Shown here: positions 34,281 to 42,354 of the stretch, one piece after another
Layout: each line of letters opens with the position of its first letter
Numbering within the stretch: position 1 is the first letter of the stretch
Source of the DNA: Acidobacteriaceae bacterium KBS 89
GTDB taxonomy: Bacteria; Acidobacteriota; Terriglobia; Terriglobales; Acidobacteriaceae
Reading direction: 5' to 3'
Assembly: GCA_000381605.1 (NCBI GenBank)
Contig: KB906760.1
Coordinates: forward strand, 248,001-312,000
DNA: 64,000 nucleotides
Translations under genes and position numbers: made by a program
The notes under the pieces: generated by a model
What the model was told of the DNA's origin: nothing
The model's input: only the letters and a program-made list of their open reading frames with translations
Database searches by the model: none

Positions 34281-34325
34281 ACCCGTTTGCTTTTCCAGTC
34301 CATTTAGGCATTCCTGAACCTTTTT
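34281..34325. repeat. direct repeat copy 2, orphan copy of the nadC start region
   Basis: This copy matches 33128-33170 at 26 of the first 27 bases and again encodes MDWKSKRV on the minus strand from an ATG at 34303-34301. It then diverges at once and has no downstream nadC body. It is a displaced 5' end of nadC and marks the far side of the block. Confidence 0.75.
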
Positions 34326-34362
34326 GTATCTTGTTGTGAGCATTCGTCAATCGACATGCATT

Positions 34363-34391
34363 TTCAAACGGCGCGGAGCCGGGTCTATAAT
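34363..34391 (+). promoter_or_regulatory. sigma-70-like promoter of the SnoaL-like gene
   Basis: A perfect TATAAT -10 hexamer (34386-34391) has a TTCAAA -35-like hexamer (34363-34368, four of six consensus bases) at the optimal 17-bp spacing. Transcription would start near 34397, giving a very short leader of about 14 nt that still holds the AAGGGGG ribosome binding site before the ATG at 34411. Confidence 0.5.
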
Positions 34392-34410
34392 TCCCGTCCC
34401 ATAAGGGGGT

Positions 34411-34878
34411 ATGACTATGCCTGCAGATGACAAACAATCCAACGAAAACAAACAAATCGCGCAGAGGTTTATGGAAGAGTGCTGGAATCAGGGAAAGTTG
34501 GATGCCGTTCGTGAACTTGTCGCGACCGGCTGCAACTACCATGACCCGGTCTTCCCCTCTCTGACCTCCGGGGCGGATAACATCAAGCGGCACATTGAGA
34601 CATGCAGAGGCGGTTTCCCCGATCTCACCTTCACGATCGACGATACTATCGCCGAACGCAATGAGGTCGTGCACCACTGGACGGCTCGCGGCACTCACAA
34701 GGCCGAGTTCCTGGGAATGCCTCCCACCAACCGCAAGGCCACGGTCTCGGGCACCTCCATCTTCCGGATGGACGGCGGCAAGATCGTCGAACAATGGTCG
34801 GATTGGAACCTAATGTCGTTGATGGACCAGCTTGGAGTCGCCCCGGCAGCGAAAGCAGAAGCAAAAGCGCGCGCCTAA
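34411..34878 (+). CDS. SnoaL-like / ester cyclase family protein
   Basis: A 155-residue protein with the cone-shaped alpha+beta SnoaL/NTF2-like fold. The pattern is typical: an N-terminal helix with RFMEECWNQGKLDAVRELV, then YHDPVFPS, GADNIKRHIETCRGGFPDLTFTIDD, VVHHWTARGTHKAEFLGMPPT and a final strand FRMDGGKIVEQWSDWNL. Family members cyclise polyketides or hydrolyse small substrates; many in soil bacteria have no known substrate. It has its own promoter-like sequence and stands alone, followed by a terminator-like hairpin. Confidence 0.85.
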   Translation: MTMPADDKQSNENKQIAQRFMEECWNQGKLDAVRELVATGCNYHDPVFPSLTSGADNIKRHIETCRGGFPDLTFTIDDTIAERNEVVHHWTARGTHKAEFLGMPPTNRKATVSGTSIFRMDGGKIVEQWSDWNLMSLMDQLGVAPAAKAEAKARA

Positions 34879-34997
34879 TAGGCTAACGAGCTTCCAGTTA
34901 AGTCTCAGATTCAGTCCGGGCCACGAGATTGTGAAGTATGGAAGTTCTGGGCCCTTCGGGTGTCCTTTAATGTCTGATCCATCAGCCCCGTCAGGCG

Positions 34998-35029
34998 GAG
35001 GGCAGTGAATCCAGCGCTGCCCTCGTTTT
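34998..35029 (+). terminator. probable terminator downstream of the SnoaL-like gene
   Basis: An 8-bp perfect stem (GAGGGCAG at 34998-35005 with CTGCCCTC at 35017-35024), an 11-nt loop and then GTTTTA. It is about 120 bp after the SnoaL-like stop. A second smaller hairpin (GCCGAC at 35085-35090 with GTCGGC at 35096-35101) follows, ahead of the next gene. Confidence 0.55.
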
Positions 35030-35138
35030 ATCGTGCAAGATCTTCGTCTCGGCTGCCTGCTTTCGTAATCCATCAATACTATGAGCCGACTATGAGTCGG
35101 CAATAAATAAGCTGACTGACCATACTGGGCGACGCGGT

Positions 35139-35510
35139 TTGGCGCCTCCAGGTAGGCGTATCATTTTCGCCATGCTCCTACCTATGCTCGCGTTCGCACT
35201 TGCCGTCCAAAGCAAGGTTGGTTACGGCTCGGAACTCTACAACAACTGTCAGACTTACTTGTCTTACACAAGAGCCGGTTCTCCGCATACCGATCAGGAT
35301 GCGACGAAAGCCGCAGGCTGCACTTCATTTGTCGAAGGTTTTATCGATGCCGGTAATAAGGTCGCAGGCTTCTGTCCGAAGGGCCACGCGTTAAGCTTTT
35401 TCATAAAAGCGTACGTTGACTACATGGATGAGCATACTGACTTGTTGGAAAAGCCAAAAGCAATTGGCCTAAGCGCAGTCCTCAAGGAAAAGTTTCCCTG
35501 CTCACAATAG
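35139..35510 (+). CDS. orphan Rap1a/Tai-type immunity-like secreted protein
   Basis: A 123-residue exported protein with a signal peptide (RRIIFAMLLPMLAFALAV) and four conserved cysteines. The pattern matches the Rap1a/Tai family: LYNNCQTYL, AAGCTSFVEGFIDAG, GFCPKG, a helix YVDYMDEH and the terminal KEKFPC. Rap1a and related proteins bind type VI amidase effectors in the periplasm and protect the producer. No effector or type VI gene is nearby, so it may be an orphan immunity gene or a family member with another role. The start is uncertain: TTG 35139 gives a normal signal peptide, ATG 35172 a shorter one. It is preceded by small hairpins. Confidence 0.7.
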   Translation: MAPPGRRIIFAMLLPMLAFALAVQSKVGYGSELYNNCQTYLSYTRAGSPHTDQDATKAAGCTSFVEGFIDAGNKVAGFCPKGHALSFFIKAYVDYMDEHTDLLEKPKAIGLSAVLKEKFPCSQ

Positions 35511-35554
35511 ATTTGGTTGGGTTGGCTCGTGATCTGACGATGAGATGGTATCGG

Positions 35555-38380
35555 TCAGGCTGGCGGAAGGCCGTCGAGGTCGCCTTTGGTTTTGTCATAG
35601 AGCGTTTTGGTTTGGGTGTATTGCTTGCGAAGGCCGTCGACAATATGGCCTGGGGCCTTGGCGATGAAGGCAGGGTTGTTTAGTTGGCTTTCGGTTGAGG
35701 CGCGGATTTTTCCGAGCCTGGCTAACTCCTTGGTGAGACGTTCGCGTTCGGCGGCGACGTCGATCTGGCGCTCGTAGGTGAGGGCTACATCGAAGTCCGA
35801 GGTTGAGCGGGCGTTGCTGCCGGATAGAGGCCCGCTGGCAAACTCGACAGACTGAACGCGTGCCATGCGGGTGAGCATGTCCTGATTTGCGTCGGCCAGG
35901 GCGAGGATGCGGTTGTCGGCGTGAAGGAGGATCGGGGTCGCCTCTTTCTCGGGGACACCGAGATCTTTTCGCAGTGCGCGAACCGTGACGATGAGGTCCT
36001 GCATCGTCTTCATCGCGCTTGCTGCGACGGGGTCGGCGGGGAAGTCGGCGGCCTGCGGGTAGCGGGTGAGGGCGATGGATTTCGCGGGTGCGGCGTCGTT
36101 GTAGAGGGCGTGCCAGATCTCTTCGGTGATGAAGGGCATGAAGGGGCTGAGAAGACGCAGGGCACTCTCGAAGACGCCGGTGAGCGAGGCCAAGGTAAGG
36201 GCGGTGGTGGGATTTGGTGGCGCGCCTTCGGTGAAGTCGAGACGCAGTTTGACGAGTTCGAGGTACCAGTCGCAGAGCTCGCCCCAGAAGAACTGATAGA
36301 TGGCGTTGGCGGCTTCGTCGAATCGGTAGCCGGCGAGAGCGTGGTCGACGGCAGTGGAGACGGCCCCGAGGCGGTCGAAGATCCAACGGGTTTCGAGCGG
36401 CGTGTCGGCGGGGAGTTCGGAGACGATGCCGTTGTCGCGCATCGTCATGTTGTAGCCGGCCTCTTTGGCGCGGTCGATGTTCATGAAGAGGAAGCGGGCG
36501 GCGTTCCAGATCTTGTTGGCAAAGGCGCGGTAGCCTTCGGTGCGAGCTTCGGAGAAGGCGATATCAGTACCCGGGGAGGCCATACTGGCGAGGGTGAAAC
36601 GGACGGCGTCGGTGCCGAAGCGCTCGATTATGTCGATGGGGTTGATGACGTTGCCCTTGGTCTTGGACATCTTTTGACGGTCGGCGTCGCGGACTAGACC
36701 GTGGATGTAGACCTCACGGAAGGGGACCGCGTTCGCGAGATCGCGCTTGCTGCCGTCAGGCATGGGGACGTCGAGGGTGAAGTGGCAGCCGAGCATGATC
36801 ATGCGGGCGACCCAGAAGAAGAGGATGTCGAAGCCGGTGACGAGGAGCGAGGTTGGATAGAAGGCTGCGAGGTCGGGTGTGATCTGCGGCTTACCATCGG
36901 CGTCCGCGTTGGGCCAGCCGAGCGTGGTGAAGGGAAGCAGACCGGAGGAGAACCAGGTGTCGAGGACGTCGGTCTCCTGGATGATGTCGGTAGAGTTGCA
37001 GTTGCCGCAGGTCGTGGGAGTTTCGCGTGCGACGGTGATTCCACCACAGGGCTTGCAGTGCCATGCGGGGATGCGATGGCCCCACCAGAGCTGACGGGAG
37101 ATACACCAGTCGTAGATGTTGTTCATCCACTCCAGGTAGATCTTCTTGTACATCTCCGGAGTGAAGTTGATGGCGGGCTTGCCGCCGTTGAGCGATTCGA
37201 CTGCGTCGATGGCGTTTTTGGCGATAGAGTTGCCGCCGGTGTTGGGGGTTTTGTTGACGGCGAGGAACCACTGCTTCGAGAGGCGCGGCTCGATGACGAC
37301 GCCGGTGCGCTGACTGAGGCCGATGGAGTTGGTGTGGTCCTTGACGGCGACGAGGAGACCCTGGGCTTCGAGGTCGGCGACGATGCGCTCGCGGGCTGCG
37401 TAGCGGTCGAGGCCGTCGTAGGGCGAGCCGGGGAGTAGGACGTGGGCGGTCTCGTCGAGGATGCTGGGGCTGGGTAGGTTGTGGCGCTGGCCGATGGCGA
37501 AGTCGTTGGGGTCATGTGCAGGAGTGACCTTGACGGCGCCGGTGCCGAACTCGGGTTTGGCCCAGTCGTCGGCGAGGACGGGGACTTCGCGGGCTGGGTT
37601 GCCGTTTATTTCAGTCAGAGGGACACGGACTTTTTTGCCGATGAGGGCGGTGTAGCGTTCGTCGGTGGGGTTTACGGCCACGGCGGTGTCGCCGAGCATG
37701 GTTTCAGGGCGCGTGGTGGCGACGACGATGGATCCGGAGCCGTCTGCGAGGGGGTATCGAATGTGGTAAAGCTTGCCGACGCGCTCTTCGTGCTCGACCT
37801 CGAGGTCGGAGACGGCGGTCTGGATGCTGGGGTCCCAGTTAACGATGTAGGTGCCCCGGTAGATCAGGCCCTGCTCGTAGAGACGGACGAAGGCTTCTTT
37901 GACCGCGATGCTGAGGCGGTCGTCCATGGTGAAGTATTCGCGCGACCAGTCGACCGAGGCGCCGAGGCGCTTCATCTGCTCGAGGATGGCTCCGCCATAC
38001 AGCTTGCGCCAGCACCAGACGCGCTCGACGAAGGCCTCGCGGCCGAGCTGCTGCCGGGTGGCGCCCTCCTCCGCCAGTTGGCGCTCCACCATCATCTGGG
38101 TGGCGATACCGGCGTGGTCGGTACCGGGGAGCCAAAGGGCGAGATCGCCCAGCATCCTGTGCCAGCGTGTAAGGATATCCATCTCGGTCTGGTTGAGCAT
38201 GTGACCCATGTGCAGGCGGCCGGTGACGTTCGGCGGGGGCAGGAGGATGGTGAACTTTGTGGTGTCGTCCTGCGTACTTTGGGGGGTCGGGAGGTCAAAC
38301 AGGCGCTCCCGGACCCAGTACTCGGCCCAGCGTTCTTCTATGACAGACGGATCGTATGCTTTCGGCAGGTCGTGGCTCAT
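35555..38380 (-). CDS. valS: valyl-tRNA synthetase
   Basis: Charges tRNA-Val and edits threonine. The 941-residue class I synthetase shows the HIGH-type signature PPPNVTGRLHMGHML, the CP1 editing domain in the first third, the zinc-like CKPCGG...CGNC knuckle, WVARMIMLG and the KMSKS loop RQKMSKTKGN. The C-terminus has the long coiled-coil arm of ValS (ERERLTKELARLGKIR to the end). I start it at ATG 38380 (MSHDLPKAYDP); an in-frame ATG at 38482 would add 34 non-conserved residues and run into the divergent gene region. Confidence 0.97.
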   Translation of the reverse strand: MSHDLPKAYDPSVIEERWAEYWVRERLFDLPTPQSTQDDTTKFTILLPPPNVTGRLHMGHMLNQTEMDILTRWHRMLGDLALWLPGTDHAGIATQMMVERQLAEEGATRQQLGREAFVERVWCWRKLYGGAILEQMKRLGASVDWSREYFTMDDRLSIAVKEAFVRLYEQGLIYRGTYIVNWDPSIQTAVSDLEVEHEERVGKLYHIRYPLADGSGSIVVATTRPETMLGDTAVAVNPTDERYTALIGKKVRVPLTEINGNPAREVPVLADDWAKPEFGTGAVKVTPAHDPNDFAIGQRHNLPSPSILDETAHVLLPGSPYDGLDRYAARERIVADLEAQGLLVAVKDHTNSIGLSQRTGVVIEPRLSKQWFLAVNKTPNTGGNSIAKNAIDAVESLNGGKPAINFTPEMYKKIYLEWMNNIYDWCISRQLWWGHRIPAWHCKPCGGITVARETPTTCGNCNSTDIIQETDVLDTWFSSGLLPFTTLGWPNADADGKPQITPDLAAFYPTSLLVTGFDILFFWVARMIMLGCHFTLDVPMPDGSKRDLANAVPFREVYIHGLVRDADRQKMSKTKGNVINPIDIIERFGTDAVRFTLASMASPGTDIAFSEARTEGYRAFANKIWNAARFLFMNIDRAKEAGYNMTMRDNGIVSELPADTPLETRWIFDRLGAVSTAVDHALAGYRFDEAANAIYQFFWGELCDWYLELVKLRLDFTEGAPPNPTTALTLASLTGVFESALRLLSPFMPFITEEIWHALYNDAAPAKSIALTRYPQAADFPADPVAASAMKTMQDLIVTVRALRKDLGVPEKEATPILLHADNRILALADANQDMLTRMARVQSVEFASGPLSGSNARSTSDFDVALTYERQIDVAAERERLTKELARLGKIRASTESQLNNPAFIAKAPGHIVDGLRKQYTQTKTLYDKTKGDLDGLPPA

Positions 38381-38524
38381 CGGTGCCTTAAGGGTAGCAC
38401 CCACAGGCCGTTGCGCGTTGCGGGCGGAGGTGTGTCCGAGGCATGGGCCAAGAGGGCGCGAGAGATTCGAATGAGCCTTCACCCAAAGCCTTGCCCGCCG
38501 TACACTAGCTCCACGAGGTCCTCC

Positions 38525-39019
38525 ATGCGCAGACTGCCCCTCGCCGTTGCACTACTTCTGACCGTCACTCTTCCGGCCTTTGCTCGCTCCAGTGAAGATC
38601 ACGCGAGCGTGGGCAGTAACATCACCGTTGCTGAAGGAGAGACTGCAGGCGATATCGCATGCGCCTTCTGCTCTGTTTACGTCCACGGAGATGTGAAGGG
38701 CGATGTCGCGGTCGCGTTTGGCAAGGTCGAGGTCGATCCGGGCCGCAGCATCTCTGGCGACGTTGCAGTACTAGGGGGCGATCTGACCCTGGGACCGGAG
38801 GCGACGGTTGGCGGCGACGTTTCAGTGGCGGCCGGGGATGCGACTCTTGGGCCGGGAGCCATGATTCATGGATCGCGCACAGTGCTGCCAGGCCGCATCT
38901 GGCTGCTGCTTCCGTTTGCACCGCTGATTCTTCTGATCGGATTGATCTGGCTGGCGATTTATATCGTCCGCCGCAACCGGTACCAGTTTCCTGCTTACCC
39001 CCAGGGCCGGCGGTACTAA
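38525..39019 (+). CDS. secreted bactofilin-like repeat protein with C-terminal membrane anchor, copy A
   Basis: A 164-residue protein with a signal peptide (RRLPLAVALLLTVTLPAFA). Next is CAFCSVYVHGDVKGDVAVAFGKVEV and several further short-period repeats of the type SGDVAVLGGDLTLGPEATVGGDVSV, as in bactofilin/polymer-forming beta-solenoids. A single membrane helix near the end (LLPFAPLILLIGLIWLAIYIV) precedes a basic tail. True bactofilins are cytoplasmic; this one is exported and membrane-bound. A second gene of the same design follows 125 bp later. The ATG at 38525 follows a weak GAGG. The role is unknown; a polymer or envelope scaffold is plausible. Confidence 0.75.
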   Translation: MRRLPLAVALLLTVTLPAFARSSEDHASVGSNITVAEGETAGDIACAFCSVYVHGDVKGDVAVAFGKVEVDPGRSISGDVAVLGGDLTLGPEATVGGDVSVAAGDATLGPGAMIHGSRTVLPGRIWLLLPFAPLILLIGLIWLAIYIVRRNRYQFPAYPQGRRY

Positions 39020-39144
39020 GCCCGCAGTTGCCGGCACCCGCGGCGAGAGCCGGCCAGGGAACCGGGCTTCGGAAGTCCACGTACATTACCCAGTCAACCG
39101 ATCAGCAGAGCTGGTCATGTTCAGGGGGAAGATTGCCGATACGC

Positions 39145-39651
39145 ATGTTCCGTAGCTTCGTTCTGACGCTTCTGTTCACGGTGAGCGCGGTTGGCCAGGC
39201 GCCGGGAAATCGGACGTACATGGGAGAGGACATCTTCGTAGCCAGCGGGCAGCAGGTGCATAACGCCACGTGCCTCTTCTGTTCGGTGCAGGTGGAAGGA
39301 GACCTCACTGGTCACGTCTTCGTTCTGTTTGGAAGCCTGAACGTCAGCGGACAGGTTCGGCAGAGCGCTACGGTCATCTGGGGCAACGCGGTGGTTGACT
39401 CGCAGGCCCGCATCGGGGGCGACACGGTGGTGCTCGGCGGCAATGCGGTTTACGAAACAGACGAATCGCTCTCTGGCAGCGCGTATGTGATTGGCGGACA
39501 CATGTCGCGTGTCTCAAGGGCGGTTGGACTGGGCGACCGGCGCAGCCGCGTCTCGGTTGGCCCGGTGTTCTTTTGCCTGCTCGCAGTGCTTGTGCTTCTT
39601 CTGCTGTCTCTTCTAATCGTGCCGCGGATGCGTCATCGGATCACCCACTAA
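39145..39651 (+). CDS. secreted bactofilin-like repeat protein with C-terminal membrane anchor, copy B
   Basis: A 168-residue paralogue of the preceding gene's product. A short signal peptide (FRSFVLTLLFTVSAVGQ) is followed by CLFCSVQVEGDLTGHVFVLFG, then solenoid-like repeats (VRQSATVIWGNAVVDSQ, IGGDTVVLGGNAV). A C-terminal membrane helix (VFFCLLAVLVLLLLSLLIV) and a basic end (PRMRHRITH) finish it. The shared block C-x-F-C-S-V-x-V-x-G-D with V-F-G-type strands shows common descent with copy A. It uses the ATG at 39145 with an AGGGGGAAG ribosome binding site. The CxFC pair may form a disulfide or bind metal. Confidence 0.75.
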   Translation: MFRSFVLTLLFTVSAVGQAPGNRTYMGEDIFVASGQQVHNATCLFCSVQVEGDLTGHVFVLFGSLNVSGQVRQSATVIWGNAVVDSQARIGGDTVVLGGNAVYETDESLSGSAYVIGGHMSRVSRAVGLGDRRSRVSVGPVFFCLLAVLVLLLLSLLIVPRMRHRITH

Positions 39652-39672
39652 TAATCATCCGACGGTCAAGAA

Positions 39673-39702
39673 AAAGAGACGCAACCATTGCTGCGTCTCT
39701 TT
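39673..39702. terminator. convergent terminator between the bactofilin-like and bamD-like genes
   Basis: A perfect 11-bp stem (AAAGAGACGCA at 39673-39683 with TGCGTCTCTTT at 39692-39702), loop 8 nt. A-rich sequence flanks the left side and T-rich sequence the right, so it can act in both directions between the converging genes ending at 39651 and 39721. Confidence 0.75.
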
Positions 39703-39720
39703 GTGTTTGTTGCCGTCTTT

Positions 39721-41442
39721 TTAGAAGGGGTTCAGTTTGCCGAGGCCCTTCTTCTTCTTGTGCTTGCTGGAGGACTCATCATCCTTGTCGAACTCCGGCT
39801 TCGGATTCTTTTTCCCGTTGGCGTTTGGAGTCTGTGCGGCGGGCTGAGGCTTCCCTTCGATGTCGTTCACTGCATCGGGAGCGCCCGCCGGCTTCTCAGC
39901 CTCTGGCAGCGGAGTTGCGTTCTCCGGTCCGACCGCCTTCAGGCCACCGTTGTCGGCCGGCTTGACGGTTGCTCCAGGAGTAAGGATTTCGACGCCCATG
40001 GAGTTTCCGCCTGACGGGGCGGCGGTGGGTGCCGCGCCCTGTACGCTGGTCACCGCAGACGACGCGCCGGTAGGAGCGTTGGCCGCAGGTACATCCTGGA
40101 GTTGAAGCGGAGCCGCCGGAGGAGCCGCAGCGGGGGCGGCGGCCGTTGCATCCGTTGGAGCAGCGTCAGGCGCAGCGGCGTTCGTAACGGGCGATGCCGG
40201 GTTGCTGACGCTGGGTGCGCCAGGATTCATCGCACTGTTGAAGTCATCGATGCTCTTCTTCGTAATGTTGGGCGCGAGTGTGGGCTTCGGGTCAACCAGA
40301 GTCGGCTCGCCGTCTCTGGCGGCCAGCACCGCATCGGGCTTATGCATGACCAGGAGCGTGACTCGGTCCTGCAAGCGATACTGCCTGCGGCTGTTTTCGA
40401 GCGCAACACTTGCTGCGACCTGCTCCGGCGTGGGCGTTGGGATCGGCACATTCATCGCGTCGAGCCGGTCCTTGGCGTCCTCGGCGTGCGGAGAGGCGGA
40501 GTGCTCAAGGACGACCCTGGTGTAGGCCGCAATCGCTTCATCGTCGTAGATCTTTTCGAGCTTCGCCTTGCCGGCCTCCGGGAGCCCCTTCATCTGCCTT
40601 ACAAAGCGTGCTTCGGTCTCATACGCGTCGCCAAGCCCGACGAGGACATCGTCCATGTGGCTGTACTGGGGATAGGTGTCGACGACCGTTTGATAGCGTG
40701 CGATGGTCGCTGGCCAGTTGTTGTGGGTCGCGTAGAAGGCGGCGATTGCGGACTCGCGCGTGGCCATGACCTCCTGGACCTCGCGCAGCCGCTGCTTCGC
40801 CTGCGGAACGAGGGTGGACTCCGGAAACTGCTGCAGCATGAGCCGGTATTCCTCTTGGGCATGGGTGGCCTTCGCGTAGTCGCGGTCGGGCTTGTCCATC
40901 TGACGGAAGTAGATGTCGCCGACACGCATCTGGGCCTCGGCGGCCTCGGGTGCGTTGGGGAAGAAGGTAATGAAGTCCTTGTACTCCTGCTCGGCCTGGG
41001 TGAGAGCCGCGGTACCGCCCTCCTTGTACCAACTGTCGGCGATGGCCAGCTTGGCCTTCATCTGGTATTGCGAGTCAGGATAGGTGTTGAGCAGGGTCTG
41101 CAGGTCGAGACGTGCGACGTCGAAGTGACCGCGCTTGGTGGCGTCGAGTGCCTTGTCGTAGAGGACCTTGTCGGGCAGGCCGGCGTCGACCGGAGCGATC
41201 TTCTTCTCTTTTGCCAGCTGTTTCTTAGTGTCTTTCGACTGGACGATCTTGTCTTCCTTCTTCTTGCTCGGAGACGCGGAGAGAGTCACTGTCTCCTGCG
41301 GCTTGCCGTCAGCACCGGTCGTCGTTTGGGAGGAACCGGTGACCTGGGCGATTGCGCCCACGGAAGAGAGGATTAGACCGGCGATGGCGAGACCAGCCAG
41401 CGAACTGGCCCTGACACTTGGAAAAAAGGAACGCTTATTCAT
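39721..41442 (-). CDS. BamD-like TPR outer-membrane assembly factor with long disordered tail
   Basis: A 573-residue exported protein. A signal peptide (LAGLAIAGLILSSVGAIAQ) and a Lys/Ser-rich segment precede a BamD/YfiO-like TPR region at about residues 85-320 (YDKALDATKRGHFDVARLDLQTLLNTYPDSQYQ, YKDFITFFPNAPEA, YRLMLQQFPES, YQTVVDTYPQY). The C-terminal 230 residues are Ala/Pro-rich and disordered, ending in a lysine-rich KHKKKKGLGKLNPF. E. coli BamD is a 245-residue lipoprotein; this one is twice as long and has no lipobox cysteine. It is 67 bp after rpe. A TPR role in BAM is the best guess, but another periplasmic scaffold is possible. Confidence 0.75.
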   Translation of the reverse strand: MNKRSFFPSVRASSLAGLAIAGLILSSVGAIAQVTGSSQTTTGADGKPQETVTLSASPSKKKEDKIVQSKDTKKQLAKEKKIAPVDAGLPDKVLYDKALDATKRGHFDVARLDLQTLLNTYPDSQYQMKAKLAIADSWYKEGGTAALTQAEQEYKDFITFFPNAPEAAEAQMRVGDIYFRQMDKPDRDYAKATHAQEEYRLMLQQFPESTLVPQAKQRLREVQEVMATRESAIAAFYATHNNWPATIARYQTVVDTYPQYSHMDDVLVGLGDAYETEARFVRQMKGLPEAGKAKLEKIYDDEAIAAYTRVVLEHSASPHAEDAKDRLDAMNVPIPTPTPEQVAASVALENSRRQYRLQDRVTLLVMHKPDAVLAARDGEPTLVDPKPTLAPNITKKSIDDFNSAMNPGAPSVSNPASPVTNAAAPDAAPTDATAAAPAAAPPAAPLQLQDVPAANAPTGASSAVTSVQGAAPTAAPSGGNSMGVEILTPGATVKPADNGGLKAVGPENATPLPEAEKPAGAPDAVNDIEGKPQPAAQTPNANGKKNPKPEFDKDDESSSKHKKKKGLGKLNPF

Positions 41443-41509
41443 CCGCTACAGACTCCATTTTTGCCTCGCGCCGGGGACGCTCAGGCTGGCTTCTATTCTA
41501 AACTTCCCG

Positions 41510-42184
41510 TCAGATTTGTGCCGGGGAAGCAGCTCGCGCCAGCTTGAGGAATTCCCTGGCGTTTTGTTCGGTCTTGCCCGGGGCAAAGATCGCCGATCCG
41601 GCCACTAACATGTCCGCTCCTGCTTCGACCACCAGAGCGACCGTATCGTGAGCAACGCCGCCGTCGACCTCGATGCGAAAGTTGAGGCCCATCTCCTCGC
41701 GAAGTTCGGCGAGGTGAGCGATCTTGTCGAGTGCGAGGGGGAGGAACTCCTGTCCACCGAAGCCGGGGTTGACGCTCATGACGAGCACATGATGCACCAT
41801 TGGAAGGACTTCGACGAGGGTCTCGACCGGGGTGGCAGGGTTGATCACGACGGCGGGGCTCATTTTGTGATGTGCGATCTGCTGGAGGGTGCGGTGGAGG
41901 TGGCGGCAGACCTCCTGGTGAACGCTCATCATGTTGGCGCCGGCCTCTGCGAAGGCTTCGATGAAGTCGTCGGGATTTTCCACCATCATGTGGCAGTCGA
42001 GGGGGAGCTTTGTGATCGGGCGGAGGGCCTTGACCATGGGCGGCCCGAAGGTGATGTTGGGGACGAAGTGACCGTCCATGACGTCGACGTGGACGATCGT
42101 GCCGCCGCCGCGCTCGGCTGCTGCGACGTCGTCGGCGAGATGGGCGAAGTCAGAGGCGAGGATGGAGAATGCTAGTTCGATCAC
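41510..42184 (-). CDS. rpe: ribulose-phosphate 3-epimerase
   Basis: Interconverts ribulose 5-phosphate and xylulose 5-phosphate, completing the pentose phosphate set of this window. It is 224 residues long with a TIM-barrel pattern: SILASDFAHL, HVDVMDGHFVPNITFGP with metal-binding His/Asp, DCHMMVENPDDFI, the flexible loop MSVNPGFGGQEF and VDGGVAHDTV. The gene is about 30 kb from the main pentose phosphate cluster and lies with the bamD-like gene. Confidence 0.95.
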   Translation of the reverse strand: MIELAFSILASDFAHLADDVAAAERGGGTIVHVDVMDGHFVPNITFGPPMVKALRPITKLPLDCHMMVENPDDFIEAFAEAGANMMSVHQEVCRHLHRTLQQIAHHKMSPAVVINPATPVETLVEVLPMVHHVLVMSVNPGFGGQEFLPLALDKIAHLAELREEMGLNFRIEVDGGVAHDTVALVVEAGADMLVAGSAIFAPGKTEQNAREFLKLARAASPAQI

Positions 42185-42354
42185 TTAGGGTGCACTCCTG
42201 CCTGCAAGTCTATCAGTGCGTGATGTGCGGAGAGTGGTGGCATTCCTTCGGCTTGGGTGCTCGGACTACAGCCTCTTCGGTATCTGCCGCGCGTTTGGCT
42301 CTTGCGACCGGTGTGAAGCGTCAGACCATTGGCTCACATCCAAATCACAACGCC

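Noticed and set aside
37481-38524. Plus-strand frame running from within valS into the first bactofilin-like gene
   Set aside because: The part before 38525 is antisense to valS and has skewed Gly/Asp/Val composition; the real gene begins with the signal peptide at 38525.
40102-41376. 424-residue plus-strand frame over the bamD-like gene
   Set aside because: Antisense to a TPR protein with clear repeat pattern; its Arg/Leu/Gly-rich reading has no family resemblance.
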